Source of the DNA: Amylostereum areolatum
Lineage: Eukaryota; Basidiomycota; Agaricomycetes; Russulales; Stereaceae
Direction: 5' to 3'
DNA length: 64,000 nt
NCBI GenBank assembly: GCA_012932865.1
Contig: SAXG01000026.1
Span: 496,001-560,000 of the forward strand
Part shown: positions 47,126 to 57,938 of the stretch, piece by piece
Numbering within the stretch: the stretch's first letter is position 1
Layout: every line of letters starts with the position of its first letter
The notes under the pieces: generated by a model
What the model saw: only the letters and a program-made list of their open reading frames with translations
Databases searched by the model: none
Told to the model about the DNA's origin: nothing
Made by a program: the position numbers and the translations under genes

Positions 47126-48926
47126 ATGAACACCGAAAGGCAACCCCTCCAAGCTCAGCGGAACTCCCAGTTATCTGGAGTTCAGCTTACACCGATCGCA
47201 ATGCACTATTTCCAGTTGACTCGCCTTCACAAGTTCCCCTTAGGAAACATATTTGTCATCTGGCCTTGCCGTACGCATTCACCCTTGCTCACCTGTTTTT
47301 TTTCGCTGATTCGCGTGTAGTTTGGGCACTTGCTATGGCTGCTTATCAAGTGGAATTTCCGCCGCGTAGACTTGCTATCCAAACACTGCTATTCACCATC
47401 GGCAGTACCCTACTACACAGTACCGTATGTGTACTCAATGACATCTGCGACGTCGATTTTGACAGACAAGTTGGTAAGGAATTGCCTTCATGGACGTGTG
47501 CAGCCTGCTGCTAATCTCAGTGCATTGGCAGAGCGCACGCGGAATCGTCCCTTGGCAGCGGGTGTAATATCCATGTCTGGCGCCTGGCTTCTCCTTGGAA
47601 TCATGACTGCTGCATGTTTTGCCATGCTCGCCTTAGCCAATCTGACTGCGTCAGTGCTTCTCCTGTACTATGCGACCACTTCACTGAGAGCGCCTTCAAC
47701 AGAGCGTTTGTTGGGATCATCGGCATTTTCCCCCTCCATGCGCTGTACCCGCTCATGAAGCGATGGACGTGGTGGCCTCAGGCATGGCTGTTACAACTCG
47801 ATCAAGGTATTCCATTTCCTGTTACCTTATTAGGAAGAACATCGCTAAACAACGGATTACGACTGTGCCCCAGCTCGTAACCGTCCCGACAACGCAGCCA
47901 CGACTGTGCCACAGCTCGTAGCCGTCTCAACGACGCAGCCACGACTGTGCCCCAGTCGCGTCCCCGTAGATACTTGATGCGACCGTTACCAAATGTACAT
48001 ATATTTACTCGACCTCCTTTCTTATAAAAGGAGGCTCAAAGAACGAGCCATTCCCCAGCTCGTTCTCTTTGTAAATACAGGACTGTTCTAAATAGAACCT
48101 CCTCTTCAAACACTAAAGAGAATCCTCAGCATACTAAGTCGATAAGCTCGCCTAAGTCTTCAGCGAAGACTTACTGCTTCGCGTATCGACATCCACCTTT
48201 GTATAACCGAGACGTCTGGATCACCTGATCCCACTTCTCACGCGTAAGAGTACTGTAGCCTGAGCCGCTTGTCACGTGATAAGGACCGTCCTTAACAATG
48301 GCTCGGTAGGGGTATATTTGTTTGTTTTCAATGTTTTTAATACGCATACCAACCAAGGGCTCGCCATGAATTGGGGGTTTCCTGTGGCTTGGCTGTCGGT
48401 CATTCCTCACAATGACAACATCTGGACGGTGTGGGTAATGTTGCTCGGCACACTCTGGTGCGTAACATGTATCCCCAGATGTCGTCAGAAATCTGATAGA
48501 TTACCCTCGCAGCTGGACCATCATATACAGCACCGAGTATGCCTGCCAGGACCGCGAGGATGACGTTAAAGCCGGCGTTAAATCCACTGCTCTACTCTTC
48601 GGCACCCGAGTGCGCGGGATTCTCTCCGTATTTGCCATTCTGTTCTTCGTGTGTCTTGTCATCGCAGGCGTCCTCAACGATCACGGCATCGCATATTACT
48701 CTATCTCCTGCGGAGGAGCAGCAGCGCACTTGGTGTGGCAGCTCATAACCTGGGAGGTTGACAACCCACTAGATTGCAGTGCTAAGTTCAAAGTGAGTTT
48801 TTCCTCAGCACCAACAACTCAGCCTAGCTGACCGCTGCCGCACGGCACTTCCAGGCGAACGGAGATATGGGGTACATCGTTTTTGCAGGCTTGTTGCTTG
48901 ATTACACTCTCCGTATCCGTACGTGA
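47126..48926 (+). pseudogene. UbiA-type prenyltransferase (COQ2-like), broken by a solo LTR and a frameshift
   Basis: UbiA enzymes attach an isoprenoid chain to an aromatic acceptor inside a membrane. Exon 1 47126-47270 (HYFQLTRLHKFPLGNIFVIW); from 47321 come the first Asp motif CVLNDICDVDFDRQV and ERTRNRPLAAGVISM. Near 47675 one base appears missing (frame passes from LLLYYA to DHFTESAFNRAFVGIIGIFP), then LYPLMKRWTWWPQAW. There the reading is cut at 47789 by a 509-bp solo LTR. Behind it the original splice donor, an intron ending near 48358 and the rest follow: GLAMNWGFPVAWLSVIPHND, WTIIYSTEYACQDREDD (second Asp motif), GVKSTALLFGTRVRGI. A last exon ends DYTLRIRT. Product could be COQ2 itself or a meroterpenoid-type enzyme; with two lesions it is unlikely to be functional in this haplotype. 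Confidence 0.85.
47789..48297 (+). mobile_element. Solo LTR of the A-family Ty3/gypsy retrotransposon
   Basis: Begins TGTTACAACTCGATCAAGG and ends GACCGTCCTTAACA, with a 5-bp target duplication ATGGC at 47784-47788 and 48298-48302. It matches the LTRs at 49647-50197 and 61342-61882 but is 42 bp shorter than the first, exactly one unit of an internal GACTGTGCC...-type minisatellite. A TATAAAAGG box lies at about 48025. It is in a coding exon of the prenyltransferase gene, a few bases before a splice donor. A solo LTR implies that a full element inserted here and was lost by LTR-LTR recombination. Confidence 0.93.
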
Positions 48927-49331
48927 AAAGAGAAGGATTGTTGATGTATCTTTTGTCCCCAAATCCGTCATCTATAGGCTTCGCCTCCTGAGACCAAAAT
49001 GGTCTGTCTCTTCATGTTGGTCGCACGAATTGATGCATAGATCAGCTGTATACATGGTTGTTGTCCTGATAGTGCGTTCTCCCGAGCAGTATCCCGAAAC
49101 TACAGTCGTTTGGAGGGGCTGACATGTTACTCGTGAATCTACATTTTTCAACCACACGCCTAATATTATGTATTTCCCGCCTTTGTGATCACGTGAAGTG
49201 TTGACTTTGACTCTTGTCTCTCGTAGCCGACTCGAGAGCGAGATCGCGCAAAGTACTCACTACACTGCTATATCTCGAGATTGCACAACTTGTCCAATAA
49301 TCATTCTCCCGCTGACATGGCTGGGGATATA
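48927..49331. other. Convergent intergenic region
   Basis: Lies between the 3' ends of the prenyltransferase pseudogene and the YCII-like gene. No coding sequence supported. Confidence 0.5.
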
Positions 49332-49640
49332 TCAAGATGGCGGGAGAGGTGTGGCCGGTGACACAAAGAAAGGCTGGATTTCCAATGTTTCCTTGTTCCA
49401 CTATCGCCGAAATCAACACATACAGGCGCGGTAGCGAGCCTGAAGGCCTGAAGAAGACTTACAACGTTCTCTGTGTAGAAGGGATCCGACTCAACGATCT
49501 TCCTAACAGCATCCAAGTTCTCTGCTTCCAAGAGTAGCAACGATCCGTTGGGATGTTTGTCTGCGAGAGACAACATTTCCCCCGCCAAACCCTTGTGAAT
49601 ATCATGAGCGATATGCATCAGTCTTAGCGATAGCGCGCGC
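49332..49640 (-). pseudogene. YCII-like protein, N-terminus lost at the LTR insertion
   Basis: Small dimeric alpha/beta-barrel type protein of the YCII/EthD class. Two exons: 49618 or earlier to 49463, and 49400-49332, with a 62-nt intron (GTAAGT donor). Typical YCII features: HPNGSLLLLEAENLDAVRKI, VESDPFYTENV joined to WNKETLEIQPFFVSPATPLP. The usual first strand and helix, 20-30 residues, are missing. The sequence just upstream is the start of the A1 LTR at 49647, so the insertion seems to have separated or removed the N-terminal exon. The first remaining ATG reads MHIAHDIHKGLAGEMLSL. It is convergent with the prenyltransferase pseudogene. Confidence 0.65.
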
Positions 49641-49646
49641 TATGCA

Positions 49647-50197
49647 TGTTACAACTCGATCAAGGTACTCCATTTTCGGTTGCCTCATTAGGAAGGACGT
49701 CGCTAAACAACGAGTTACGACTGTGCCCCAGTTCGTAACCGTTCCAACGACGCAGCCACGACTGTGCCACAGTTCGTCGGCATCCCGACAACACAGCTAT
49801 GACTGTGCCACAGTTCGTCGACATCCCGACAACACAGCTATGACTGTGCCCCAGTCGCGTCTCCGTAGATACTTAATACGATCGTTGCCTTATGTACATA
49901 TATTTACTCACCCTCCTTTCATATAAAAGGAGGCTCAACGAACGAGCCATTCCCCAGCTCGTTCTCTTTGTAAATACAGGACTGTTCTGAATAAGAACCT
50001 CCTCTTAAGCACTAAAGAGAATCCTAAGCATACTAAGTCGATAGGCTTGCCTAAGTCTTCCGCGAAGACTTACTGCTTCATCTATCGACCTTCACCTCCG
50101 TATAAACCGAGACGTCTGGATCACCTGATCCCACCTCTCACGCGTAAGAGTACTGTAGCCTGAGCCGCTTGTCACGTGATAAGGACCGTCCTTAACA
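49647..50197 (+). repeat. 5' LTR of element A1 (551 bp)
   Basis: TG...CA ends. It contains about 3.4 units of a 41-42-bp minisatellite at roughly 49718-49862 (unit core GACTGTGCC(A/C)CAGTTCGT), a TATAAAAGG box near 49923 and a conserved end GACCGTCCTTAACA. Solo copy at 47789; A2 copy at 61342. Confidence 0.9.
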
Positions 50198-50277
50198 CTA
50201 GAACGAGCTCTTCTCTACACTAGCTCACCCTACAGTTTGGCGCAGAGCGTCAAACGAAAACACCCACCACGGAGCCA

Positions 50278-52329
50278 GTGGAACAACCCGCTGAGAAAAG
50301 ACCATCAGACTTCGAAGTCCCTTATCTCCAATCAGATTGTAGTCGAGAATTTCCCAACGGAAAAGAAAATCATCACTGGACATTTGATCCCTATAATCTC
50401 ATCTTTTATCACGACGGAGCCTTCACCGCAAAAGAAAGCAAAGGAACATACGCATACCAGTGGAACCCACCCATATACAGATACAACCTTCCCCCAGCAA
50501 CAGAATACTACAAAGATAGATCTAAAAGGGAAAAAGAAGACGGAACCTACAACAACTCACACTGGAAGCGCCCAGATTATTCAAGACCTCATATCGGGCC
50601 CCTCTCATCAGAAGAACTCTGGAAACACCCGGATGCACAGAAAGTCGAAGAGAAACCTTACACCGGGAATATTAAGGACTACTGGGAGTTTGATCCCGAT
50701 ACCGACACAGCCGATACGACAACCGCACCACAGAACCCTCAGACCGAACCCCAGCATCCTCAAGAAGTCGCAACAACCGCACCACATCCAGAAGAAACCG
50801 CGCCAGAACCTGAGAAAGCAGTATCAGACACCCGAACAAAGTCTGATTCCAGAGGAAGTCGAGAAAGCAGCCCATCAAGTGCAGCAGAAGCGGAAGGACA
50901 TACAGAGAAATCAACAAGATCTCCATCAATCAAATCAGACGAAGATATTTTCGGAACCAGAAAAGGAAGACAAGGAAATCTATTCGGAAGACCCGAAAAC
51001 ATCACAACAATGGGAGACGCTACCACCTCGATACCCAACCCCGCCACTGCACCTGGCTATGTCCCCCCTGGAGAGATTAATGTACCGTACCAGACGCCTC
51101 CATCTCCGACACCAGCCGATCCCGCAAAACCGAGACCTGAGACTCGATTCGCCCTAGGATTCGGCGCGACCGAACCAATAAGATGGAGACCGCCACAATC
51201 ACCATCACCACCGCCTTCCGACCGATCGATCGAAGACAAGAAAGGAAAAGAAGTTCAGGACTACGTTTTCGGAAGAGGAGCAACCGCAGATCTTCCGAAA
51301 GGATCGAAGTATCCACCAGGGAATTCCCCACCGGGAGGAACAGGAACAATCGGATCAAAGCCCGACGACAAGGACAAAGGATTCAAGTTAAACGCATTAG
51401 GAGTATATGACGGAAGGGATCGGGCAAAAGCAGCAAAGTTCGTAGAACAATGCGTACTTCGCTTCATAGCATTCCCCAACGCATATGCTGCCAACATGCA
51501 TAAGATAACCTTCGTGCTCTCACATCTCACCGATGGGCCTGCCCTTCACTGGGCGTCCCTTTTAATAAGCAAAATCGATAAGATACGAGATCGCGGCCTA
51601 GATCCAGAAGCGTACCTTCCATGGACGGTGTTCCGCGACCACTTCTTAGAGACCTTTGGAGAAATAGACCCCGGAAGGGACGCTAGATTCAACATACAGC
51701 GCCTGGAACAAGGCACTATGGACACCAAAGATTACATCACGATCTTCAGAGACTATGCCATGGAAGCTGGTTACGATCATAAAGCATTGATCGACCAATT
51801 CAAGAGAGGACTGCGCAACGATATCGTAGTCGAGATCCTCAAGAGAGATCACATCTCGAACGATATTGAAGAATGGTATGAACTCGCATTGCGCATCAAT
51901 AATAACTGGCGAGAAGCTCAAGCATTCCAACGGCATTATACGAGACCAATGAACCCAACGAGCGACCTCACCCTCCTATACAAGAAACGACAGGCGTACG
52001 TTCCATTCCGAAAAGGAAACGGAAACAAAGGAAACGTTACCACCGCCAGAGCCGCTCAGACCGGAAACAACGGCCGAAACTTCAGACGCCTTACCCCACA
52101 AGAACGTACCGAACTCCAGAAATCAGGATCATGCTTCTATTGCCGGAAGCCAGGACACATCTCCAGGAACTGCCCAGAGAAACATACCCAAACAACGATC
52201 AATGCACGAACGGCGAATCTGACAGAAGAAGAATCCCCGATTGATCAGATCACCAAGCTTGTGAACAAGATGGACAGTGAAACGTTCGCACGCACTGCCA
52301 ACATGTTCAAAGACAATCAGAGTTTTTGA
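50278..52329 (+). CDS. A1 Gag polyprotein with zinc knuckle
   Basis: Structural protein of the virus-like particle. The frame is open from before 50240, and the first in-frame ATG lies far downstream (about 51010, MGDATTSIPNP), so the start is not AUG-proximal or needs splicing; 50278 (GTG) is nominal. A long N-terminal extension contains HHWTFDPYNLIFYHDGAF and a Glu/Pro/Thr-rich linker. The capsid-like region starts at FKLNALGVYDGRDRAKAAKF and includes VLSHLTDGPALHWASLLISK and FNIQRLEQGTMDTKDYITIF. A CCHC knuckle, CFYCRKPGHISRNC, is near the C-terminus. The frame stops at TGA 52327-52329 directly after a T5 run. Confidence 0.88.
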   Translation: MEQPAEKRPSDFEVPYLQSDCSREFPNGKENHHWTFDPYNLIFYHDGAFTAKESKGTYAYQWNPPIYRYNLPPATEYYKDRSKREKEDGTYNNSHWKRPDYSRPHIGPLSSEELWKHPDAQKVEEKPYTGNIKDYWEFDPDTDTADTTTAPQNPQTEPQHPQEVATTAPHPEETAPEPEKAVSDTRTKSDSRGSRESSPSSAAEAEGHTEKSTRSPSIKSDEDIFGTRKGRQGNLFGRPENITTMGDATTSIPNPATAPGYVPPGEINVPYQTPPSPTPADPAKPRPETRFALGFGATEPIRWRPPQSPSPPPSDRSIEDKKGKEVQDYVFGRGATADLPKGSKYPPGNSPPGGTGTIGSKPDDKDKGFKLNALGVYDGRDRAKAAKFVEQCVLRFIAFPNAYAANMHKITFVLSHLTDGPALHWASLLISKIDKIRDRGLDPEAYLPWTVFRDHFLETFGEIDPGRDARFNIQRLEQGTMDTKDYITIFRDYAMEAGYDHKALIDQFKRGLRNDIVVEILKRDHISNDIEEWYELALRINNNWREAQAFQRHYTRPMNPTSDLTLLYKKRQAYVPFRKGNGNKGNVTTARAAQTGNNGRNFRRLTPQERTELQKSGSCFYCRKPGHISRNCPEKHTQTTINARTANLTEEESPIDQITKLVNKMDSETFARTANMFKDNQSF

Positions 52330-52332
52330 ATC
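52319..52332 (+). promoter_or_regulatory. Probable -1 frameshift site at the A1 gag/pol junction
   Basis: Zero-frame codons are CAG AGT TTT TGA. The T5 run (52322-52326) lets the TTT-decoding tRNA slip back one base onto TTT, while the A site holds a stop. The next -1 codon is TTG and pol is open from there. The same arrangement occurs in element B. Confidence 0.55.
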
Positions 52333-53482
52333 GTCCTTCAACAGCGGCTGTTGAAAGGACACAGACAATGAACTTTTCAAATCAATCTCCTGTGCAGGAA
52401 ACAAGAGATGACGTAAATAGAACAGTGTATATAAGGTCATACCAAGACGGAGCAACACACGCTCCATCAATTCATATACCTGTTATGTTTCATGGAAAGT
52501 TCCGTAAAGCCGCAGCAAAAGCGCTATTGGATAGCGGAGCAAGCAGCACTCTGATCCATCCAGATTTCGTACGAAAACACAAGATGAATCTGATCCAGCT
52601 TAAGAAACCAATACCGATATACAACGTCGACGGATCTCGAAACACTCTGGGAGAGATCAAACAGAAGGTATACCTTCCGATGACAATGGAAGGAATCAAC
52701 GGAGAAATTCACCGCGAAAGCCTAGGACTATTCGTCACAGCCCTAGGAGGAGACGAAGTAATATTAGGAACCCCTTGGCTTAAAAAACACAACCCTAGCA
52801 TCGATTGGAGAAAGAGACAGATTACACTACAGACATGTCCAGGTACGTGCTCCACTACGAGTAAAACAATGATCGTCCAAGGAAAGGACGAACCCTTTCT
52901 ACAATCATTCGAAGAACAAAAGACGAAGGATCATGCAACAATAGAAGAACAAGAAGATCCCGAATTCGATTCCGATCTCGTCGAGATCGAGACAATCAGA
53001 ACATTCTATGGGAAAACTAACATAGAAACGATACCAGTTGCAGAAGAAACGAACGAAACCAGTACCTGGATAACCGCGAGAGCAACTAAAGCACAAGAAC
53101 TCGCAGAAAGGGCAGCCATGGGAGAGAAGAAAAAGACACTCGATGAGATGATTCCACCCAGCTACAAACAGTATCAAAGGGTGTTCGAAAAGAAAGCGTC
53201 GGAACGCTTCCCAATCAGTAGACCTTGGGATCACGCGATAGACCTGACCGAAGGATGGAAACCTCGAAATTGCAAATTGTATCCAATGACGGTGCCAGAA
53301 CGGGGGGAATTAGACACGTTTGTAGATGAACATCTACGAAAAGGATACATCCGAGAATCAAAATCGGAGATATCGTCGCCCTTCTTTTTCATCAAAAAGA
53401 AAGATGGATCTCTTCGACCAGTACAGGACTATCGTTATCTCAACTCCATCACGGTAAAAAACGAATACCCGATCCCACTCAT
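52326..53482 (+). CDS. A1 Pol, 5' part: protease and start of reverse transcriptase
   Basis: Lies in the -1 frame relative to gag and is open from the gag stop. It has no ATG until 52367, consistent with frameshift expression. The aspartic protease active site reads KALLDSGASSTLIHPDF, with ILGTPWLKKHNPSIDW downstream. Reverse transcriptase begins around YPMTVPERGELDTFVDEHLR and SSPFFFIKKKDGSLRPVQDY. It stops being A1 sequence at 53482, where element B is inserted after the codons for YPIPL. Confidence 0.88.
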
Positions 53483-53902
53483 TGTCAGAAACGCAGTTTA
53501 TGAGACCGATGAACCGCCTAAGTCACGACGATGGGAGGAGCGAGAAGAAAATAGATTCGAGAGTGCCGGGGTCTGGGGTAGTGCAACGTGCGCTACAGTA
53601 CCGTATGACGAGATGGACAGTCTAGGGAGAAGGGAAGAGAAACACTGTCCTTATATACAAGTGGGTACGATGGTGCGATGCGATGCGATAGTGGTGCGAG
53701 CGGGGGAAACAATAAGAAAGGAGTCATGGGGTGGAGGACGAAGGTCCGGAGCGATGATGTCATAGATAAGGATGCGGAACCCCGCTCGGAAGTCCGGGCA
53801 ATGACGTCGTTGAAGCATGTGATGCAAGGGAAAGTCATGTGCTGTGACGCGTCGCGTGTACGAGGTCTGCAAATGAAGAGAGAAATGGAGCGATCCATGA
53901 CA
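53483..53902 (-). repeat. 3' LTR of element B (420 bp)
   Basis: Differs from the 60161 copy at six sites, all transitions, five of them at CpG dinucleotides. The pol frame reads through the polypurine tract and ends 68 bp inside this LTR. Confidence 0.93.
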
Positions 53903-56900
53903 TCACCCCCCCTTTAAGACGCGCTTTCGCCTGGAGCGCAATGTCATCTGCAAGGGTAGATGCGAGGAAATCGTCAAAGGAGATGCCGAGGGAACGCACA
54001 GGGCGGGGCGCATTTGGATGGTGTTTGTGGAAGGCGTCGATCATGTCGGTGACTTTTGAGAGCGAGGAGCGAGGGAGCCAGGTATTCTCGGAGTCAGGAT
54101 AGCCTGCCCACTTTACGAGGTATTGTATGCCTTTCTTGTTGCGGGTCGGCTTCGAGTCGATGATGTCTTCAACGTCATATTCTTCCTCGTCATCAACGAG
54201 GTCAGGCGGCGGTTGTTCATAGTTTGGACCATGTGCCGTTGTCTCTTTGTACGCGGTGAGCAGCGAAGCATGGAAGACCGGGTGGATTCTCCACGTCTTT
54301 GGCAGCTTCAGGCGGTAGTTTACTGGGCTAATGACGTCAACGATCTCGAAAGGTCCAAATCGTTTGGCAGCAAGCTTAGCTTTCGGCCTCGTCGTCTTCA
54401 GGTTTTTGCCTTCGAGCCAGACCTTGTCTCCGATGGCAAACAGTGTCGATTTGCTGATTGTGTCACCGTTGTAGTGCTTCATTAAGTCGGATGCGAGGGC
54501 AAGGCTGGTCTTAATCTCCTGTCGGACTTCTTCAAGTTGACGGAGGCGTCCTTCAACTGCAGGGACCTTTGAGGACGGATTTACGGATGGGTACATCTTG
54601 GGGAGGAAGCCGTAGAGGACTTCAAAGGGGGCCTTTCCAGTAGCTGCATGGGTGCGGGAGTTGTGAGAAAACTCGAAGAAGGGCAGCCACTTCACCCAGT
54701 CATCTTGACGGTAGTTGCAGAACACTCGCAGGAACTGCTCAAGGTTCTGGTTCTCGCGTTCGGTTTGGCCGTCTGTCTGTGGGTGATACGCTGTGCTGAG
54801 GGCGGACTTGATCCCGAGCTTCTCGTTGAGTGTACGCATCACCTGTCCAGCAAATTGGGGTCCACGATCCGAGATGATCTTGTCCGCCAAGCCATAATGT
54901 CGGTATACCTTATCGAAGAGAATGTCGGCCGTGCCATCGCTGGTGATCTTCGTTGTACATGGGGTGGTAACCACCATCTTGGTGAGGCGATCAACCACGA
55001 CATTGACGGCATTATAGCCTTCGCAGTCAGGGAGCTCGACAATGAAGTCGGTAGAGATGACGCCAAATGGTCGGTCGGGTACTTCGTTCGGGATCATGTC
55101 GACGTGGGGTCGGCTGCTCTGTGTCTTTGTCGACTGGCAGGTTGCGCATCCTGCTACGAAGTCGCGGACGAAGACAGACATGCCAGGCCACCAATATTCA
55201 CGACTCACAAGTTCGTAAGTCTTGAAGCGACCAGGGTGTCCAGCCAGGGGCGATTCATGGTACATTTTGACAATGTCGCGTCGCAACTCGTCATCTGCAG
55301 GGACATATACCTTTCCTCTAAACAGGACCAGGCCTTCTTCGTAGTTCCACTCTTGAAGGTTCTTGACGAGTGTACGTGGTCCATTTCGTAAGATGGCATC
55401 CAGAGCTTGAACGACCTCGATGTCCTTGGTCTTGCAGTCGCGGATACGTCGTCGGAGTTCGACATCGCCGAGGGAGGTTACTGCTCCTGGCCTTGTTGCA
55501 CGTATCTGGAAGTACTTGGGGTCGAGCAAGATACGCTCCTTGTTGTCATTCTCAACGCCCTGCTTGTGATCAGGTCGTCGGGACATTGGGTCTGGGCGAT
55601 GGGATACTCCTGGTTTGTGAACGAGCGCGAAGTCAAATCGAGTGAGGAATAGAGCCCAACGTGCCTGTCGGCGGCTCAGCTTCTGTGCTGTCTTGAAGTG
55701 TTCCAGGTTCTTGTGGTCTGTCCAGATTTCGACGGTGTCGGGGGCGCCTTCAAGGTAGTGGCGCCAGGCTTCGAGCGCACGGATGATCGCGAGTAGCTCC
55801 TTGTCGTAGATGTCGTAGTTGCGTTCTGGTTCGGACAGGGCCTTGGACAGATACGCCACTGGATGCCAGTGACCGTCGCTGCCTTTCTGCGAGAGTATAC
55901 CTCCAGTAGCAAAGTCCGAGGCGTCAACTTCGACGAGGTAGGGTTTCCTTGGATCAGGCATAACTAAGACAGGGGAGGAGGTGAACGCAGCTTTAAGTGC
56001 GTTAAACGCCGTCTGGCATTCCGTCGACCAATTCCATGTGCAGTCCTTCTTTGTCAGGTCGAACAGAGGTCGTGCGATCTTGGAGAAATCCTTGATGAAG
56101 CGTCGGTAGAAATTACCAAATCCGAGGAAGGATTGTACATCCTTGACCGTCCGGGGTGTCGGCCAGTCCTGGATACCAGCTACCTTGACGGGGTCCATGG
56201 CGATCTTGTCGTGCGAGATAATGAGTCCGAGGTATTCAACGGAGTCCTGCTCGAAGACACATTTCTCCGGCTTAAGGAACAGGTCATTGTCTTGTAGGCG
56301 TTGGAGAACCTGTCGCACTATGGCACGATGTTCCTCCATAGTTCGAGTGAATACGAGGATGTCGTCCATGTAGATGATGACTTTTCCCGAGTCGATAAGG
56401 TCCTTGAAAAGTTCGTTCATCATTGCCTGGAACGTCGCGGGGGAGTTCATAAGGCCGAAGAACATCACCGTAGGTTCAAAGAGGCCACGATTCGTCTTGA
56501 ACGCAGCCTTCCACTCGTCGCCTTCCTTGATGCGGACGTTGTTGTACCCCCAGCGGACGTCCATCTTGGAGAAGATCTTTGCACCTTTGAGGCGGTCGAC
56601 AATTTCTGAGATCAGCGGCAAGGGATACTCGTTCTTGATGGTACCCTTGTTTAGCTCTTGATAGTCCTGTACAGGCCGCAGCTTCCCATCCTTCTTTTTG
56701 ACGAAAAAGAACGGACTTGCCTGCGGCGACTTCGATGGGCGAATGTAGCCCTTCTTCAGGTGGTCGTCGAGGAAGGTATCGAGCTCGATCTGCTCGGAGG
56801 GGGAGAGCGGATAGATCTTGCACGGCTTGGGTTCGAAGCCGTACTTCATGTCGATGGCATGATCCCATGGTCGTCGGTCGGGTAGTTGTTCAGAGGTTTT

Positions 56901-57931
56901 CTTGTCGAATACGGGTGCAAAGTCGCGGTATGGAGGGGGAACCAAGTCTTCAAAGGTTTGTGGACGTGCATTTTCCTTTGAGTGCTCTGCAAGCTCTTGC
57001 GCCTTGGTGAAGCCCGCGCGGATTGGTACTGCCTCCGGGTTAGGGCCGTCAACTTCAGGAAGAATCCCAGCACGACACAGGCCATTGATCTCCCAGTCTC
57101 GGAAGACTCTGGGTCGTTCGTCGTCATCTTCAGTGAAAAGGCGGGCAGGTAGAGGTGAGAGATGGGATGTGCGGATACGAACACCTTTGACCCTGCGCGC
57201 GGGGATGACATACGTAGGGATAGGGGCCCAGGAGACATACACTGGTTCTGGGAAGGGGTCGTCCGGGACTAGAGGTACCTTAGGGGGCGCATCAGCTCGA
57301 ACCTTTCGCTGTGATTGGGTCGACAATGGTGTTCGTGGCTTTGTTGCAAGGTTTGTCACGGTTGGTTCGGAGAGGGTGCAGGAGGGAGGGCAGCGGAGCA
57401 TGTCAACACGATCTTGCTGCCAGTCTATGGTGGGGTTATGCTCATCGAGCCAGTCTGTTCCAAGGATCATATCGTGATCACCGATGTCGGTGATGAAGAA
57501 CTCAGCTTCTTCCTCATGGTATGCCTTTGAGTCTTGCGAGTATATCCGGATTCGCTGGGTCGTCGTGTCACGTACCCAGCCCATGATGTTCTCGGTGCCA
57601 TCCACGTTACGCACGGGGAACGGGTTTTCTAGTTTTCTCGTGGTCAGCTTCTTGCGTTCAGCAAAGCTTCGATTGATGATGATTCCTTCTGCACCGCTGT
57701 CAAGCAGTGCATCTGCGTCGATTTGTCGGCCTGTCGCTCGTCCAATCATCTTGACTCTGAGCGTTATCGAGGGTGTTTGCCTGTTCTTCGTGACAGTAGA
57801 GAGGTGCACACACAATGGATACGATTGCTCACATGAGGTCATAGATGATAATACAGAAAAGCGATTGTAAGATGCCAATGATACAAGTCCTTTGCCTCCG
57901 CCAGACGACGCGACTGGGGGGCGTTTCAAAA
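53835..57931 (-). CDS. Element B Pol: protease, reverse transcriptase, RNase H, integrase, chromodomain
   Basis: About 1,365 codons without a stop, in the -1 frame relative to gag, so expressed by frameshift at 57935-57926. Protease: DADALLDSGAEGIIINRSFA and ILGTDWLDEHNPTIDW. Reverse transcriptase: ASPFFFVKKKDGKLRPVQDY, then VIIYMDDILVFTRTMEEHRA (YMDD). RNase H: VEVDASDFATGGILSQ and IYDKELLAIIRALEAWRHYL. Integrase: HHCC zinc module (GHPGRFKTYELVSREYWWPG, then CATC), DFIVELPDCEGYNAVNVVVD and TAYHPQTDGQTERENQNLEQ (DDE residues present). The chromodomain is YDVEDIIDSKPTRNKKGIQY followed by LVKWAGYPDSENTWLPRSSL, which classes it as a chromovirus likely to target marked chromatin. The terminal residues are translated from polypurine tract and LTR. 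Confidence 0.93.
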
Positions 57932-57938
57932 ATCCTGC
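57926..57938 (-). promoter_or_regulatory. Probable -1 frameshift site at the element B gag/pol junction
   Basis: Zero-frame codons are CAG GAT TTT TGA, with T5 at 57932-57928 on the minus strand and pol continuing in the -1 frame (TTT TTG). It is the same layout as in A1, although gag and leader sequences of the two families are unlike. Confidence 0.55.

Noticed and set aside
47858..49862. Regularly spaced 41-42-bp repeats as a possible CRISPR-like array
   Set aside because: They are a minisatellite within LTRs of a eukaryotic retrotransposon; the spacers are not unique and there are no cas genes.
53678..53917. A plus-strand frame in the LTR of B, also fused to A1 reverse transcriptase at 60356-61552
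   Set aside because: The apparent 398-codon protein at 60356 is an accident of LTR sequence reading into A1 pol; the true pol frame enters from before the insertion.
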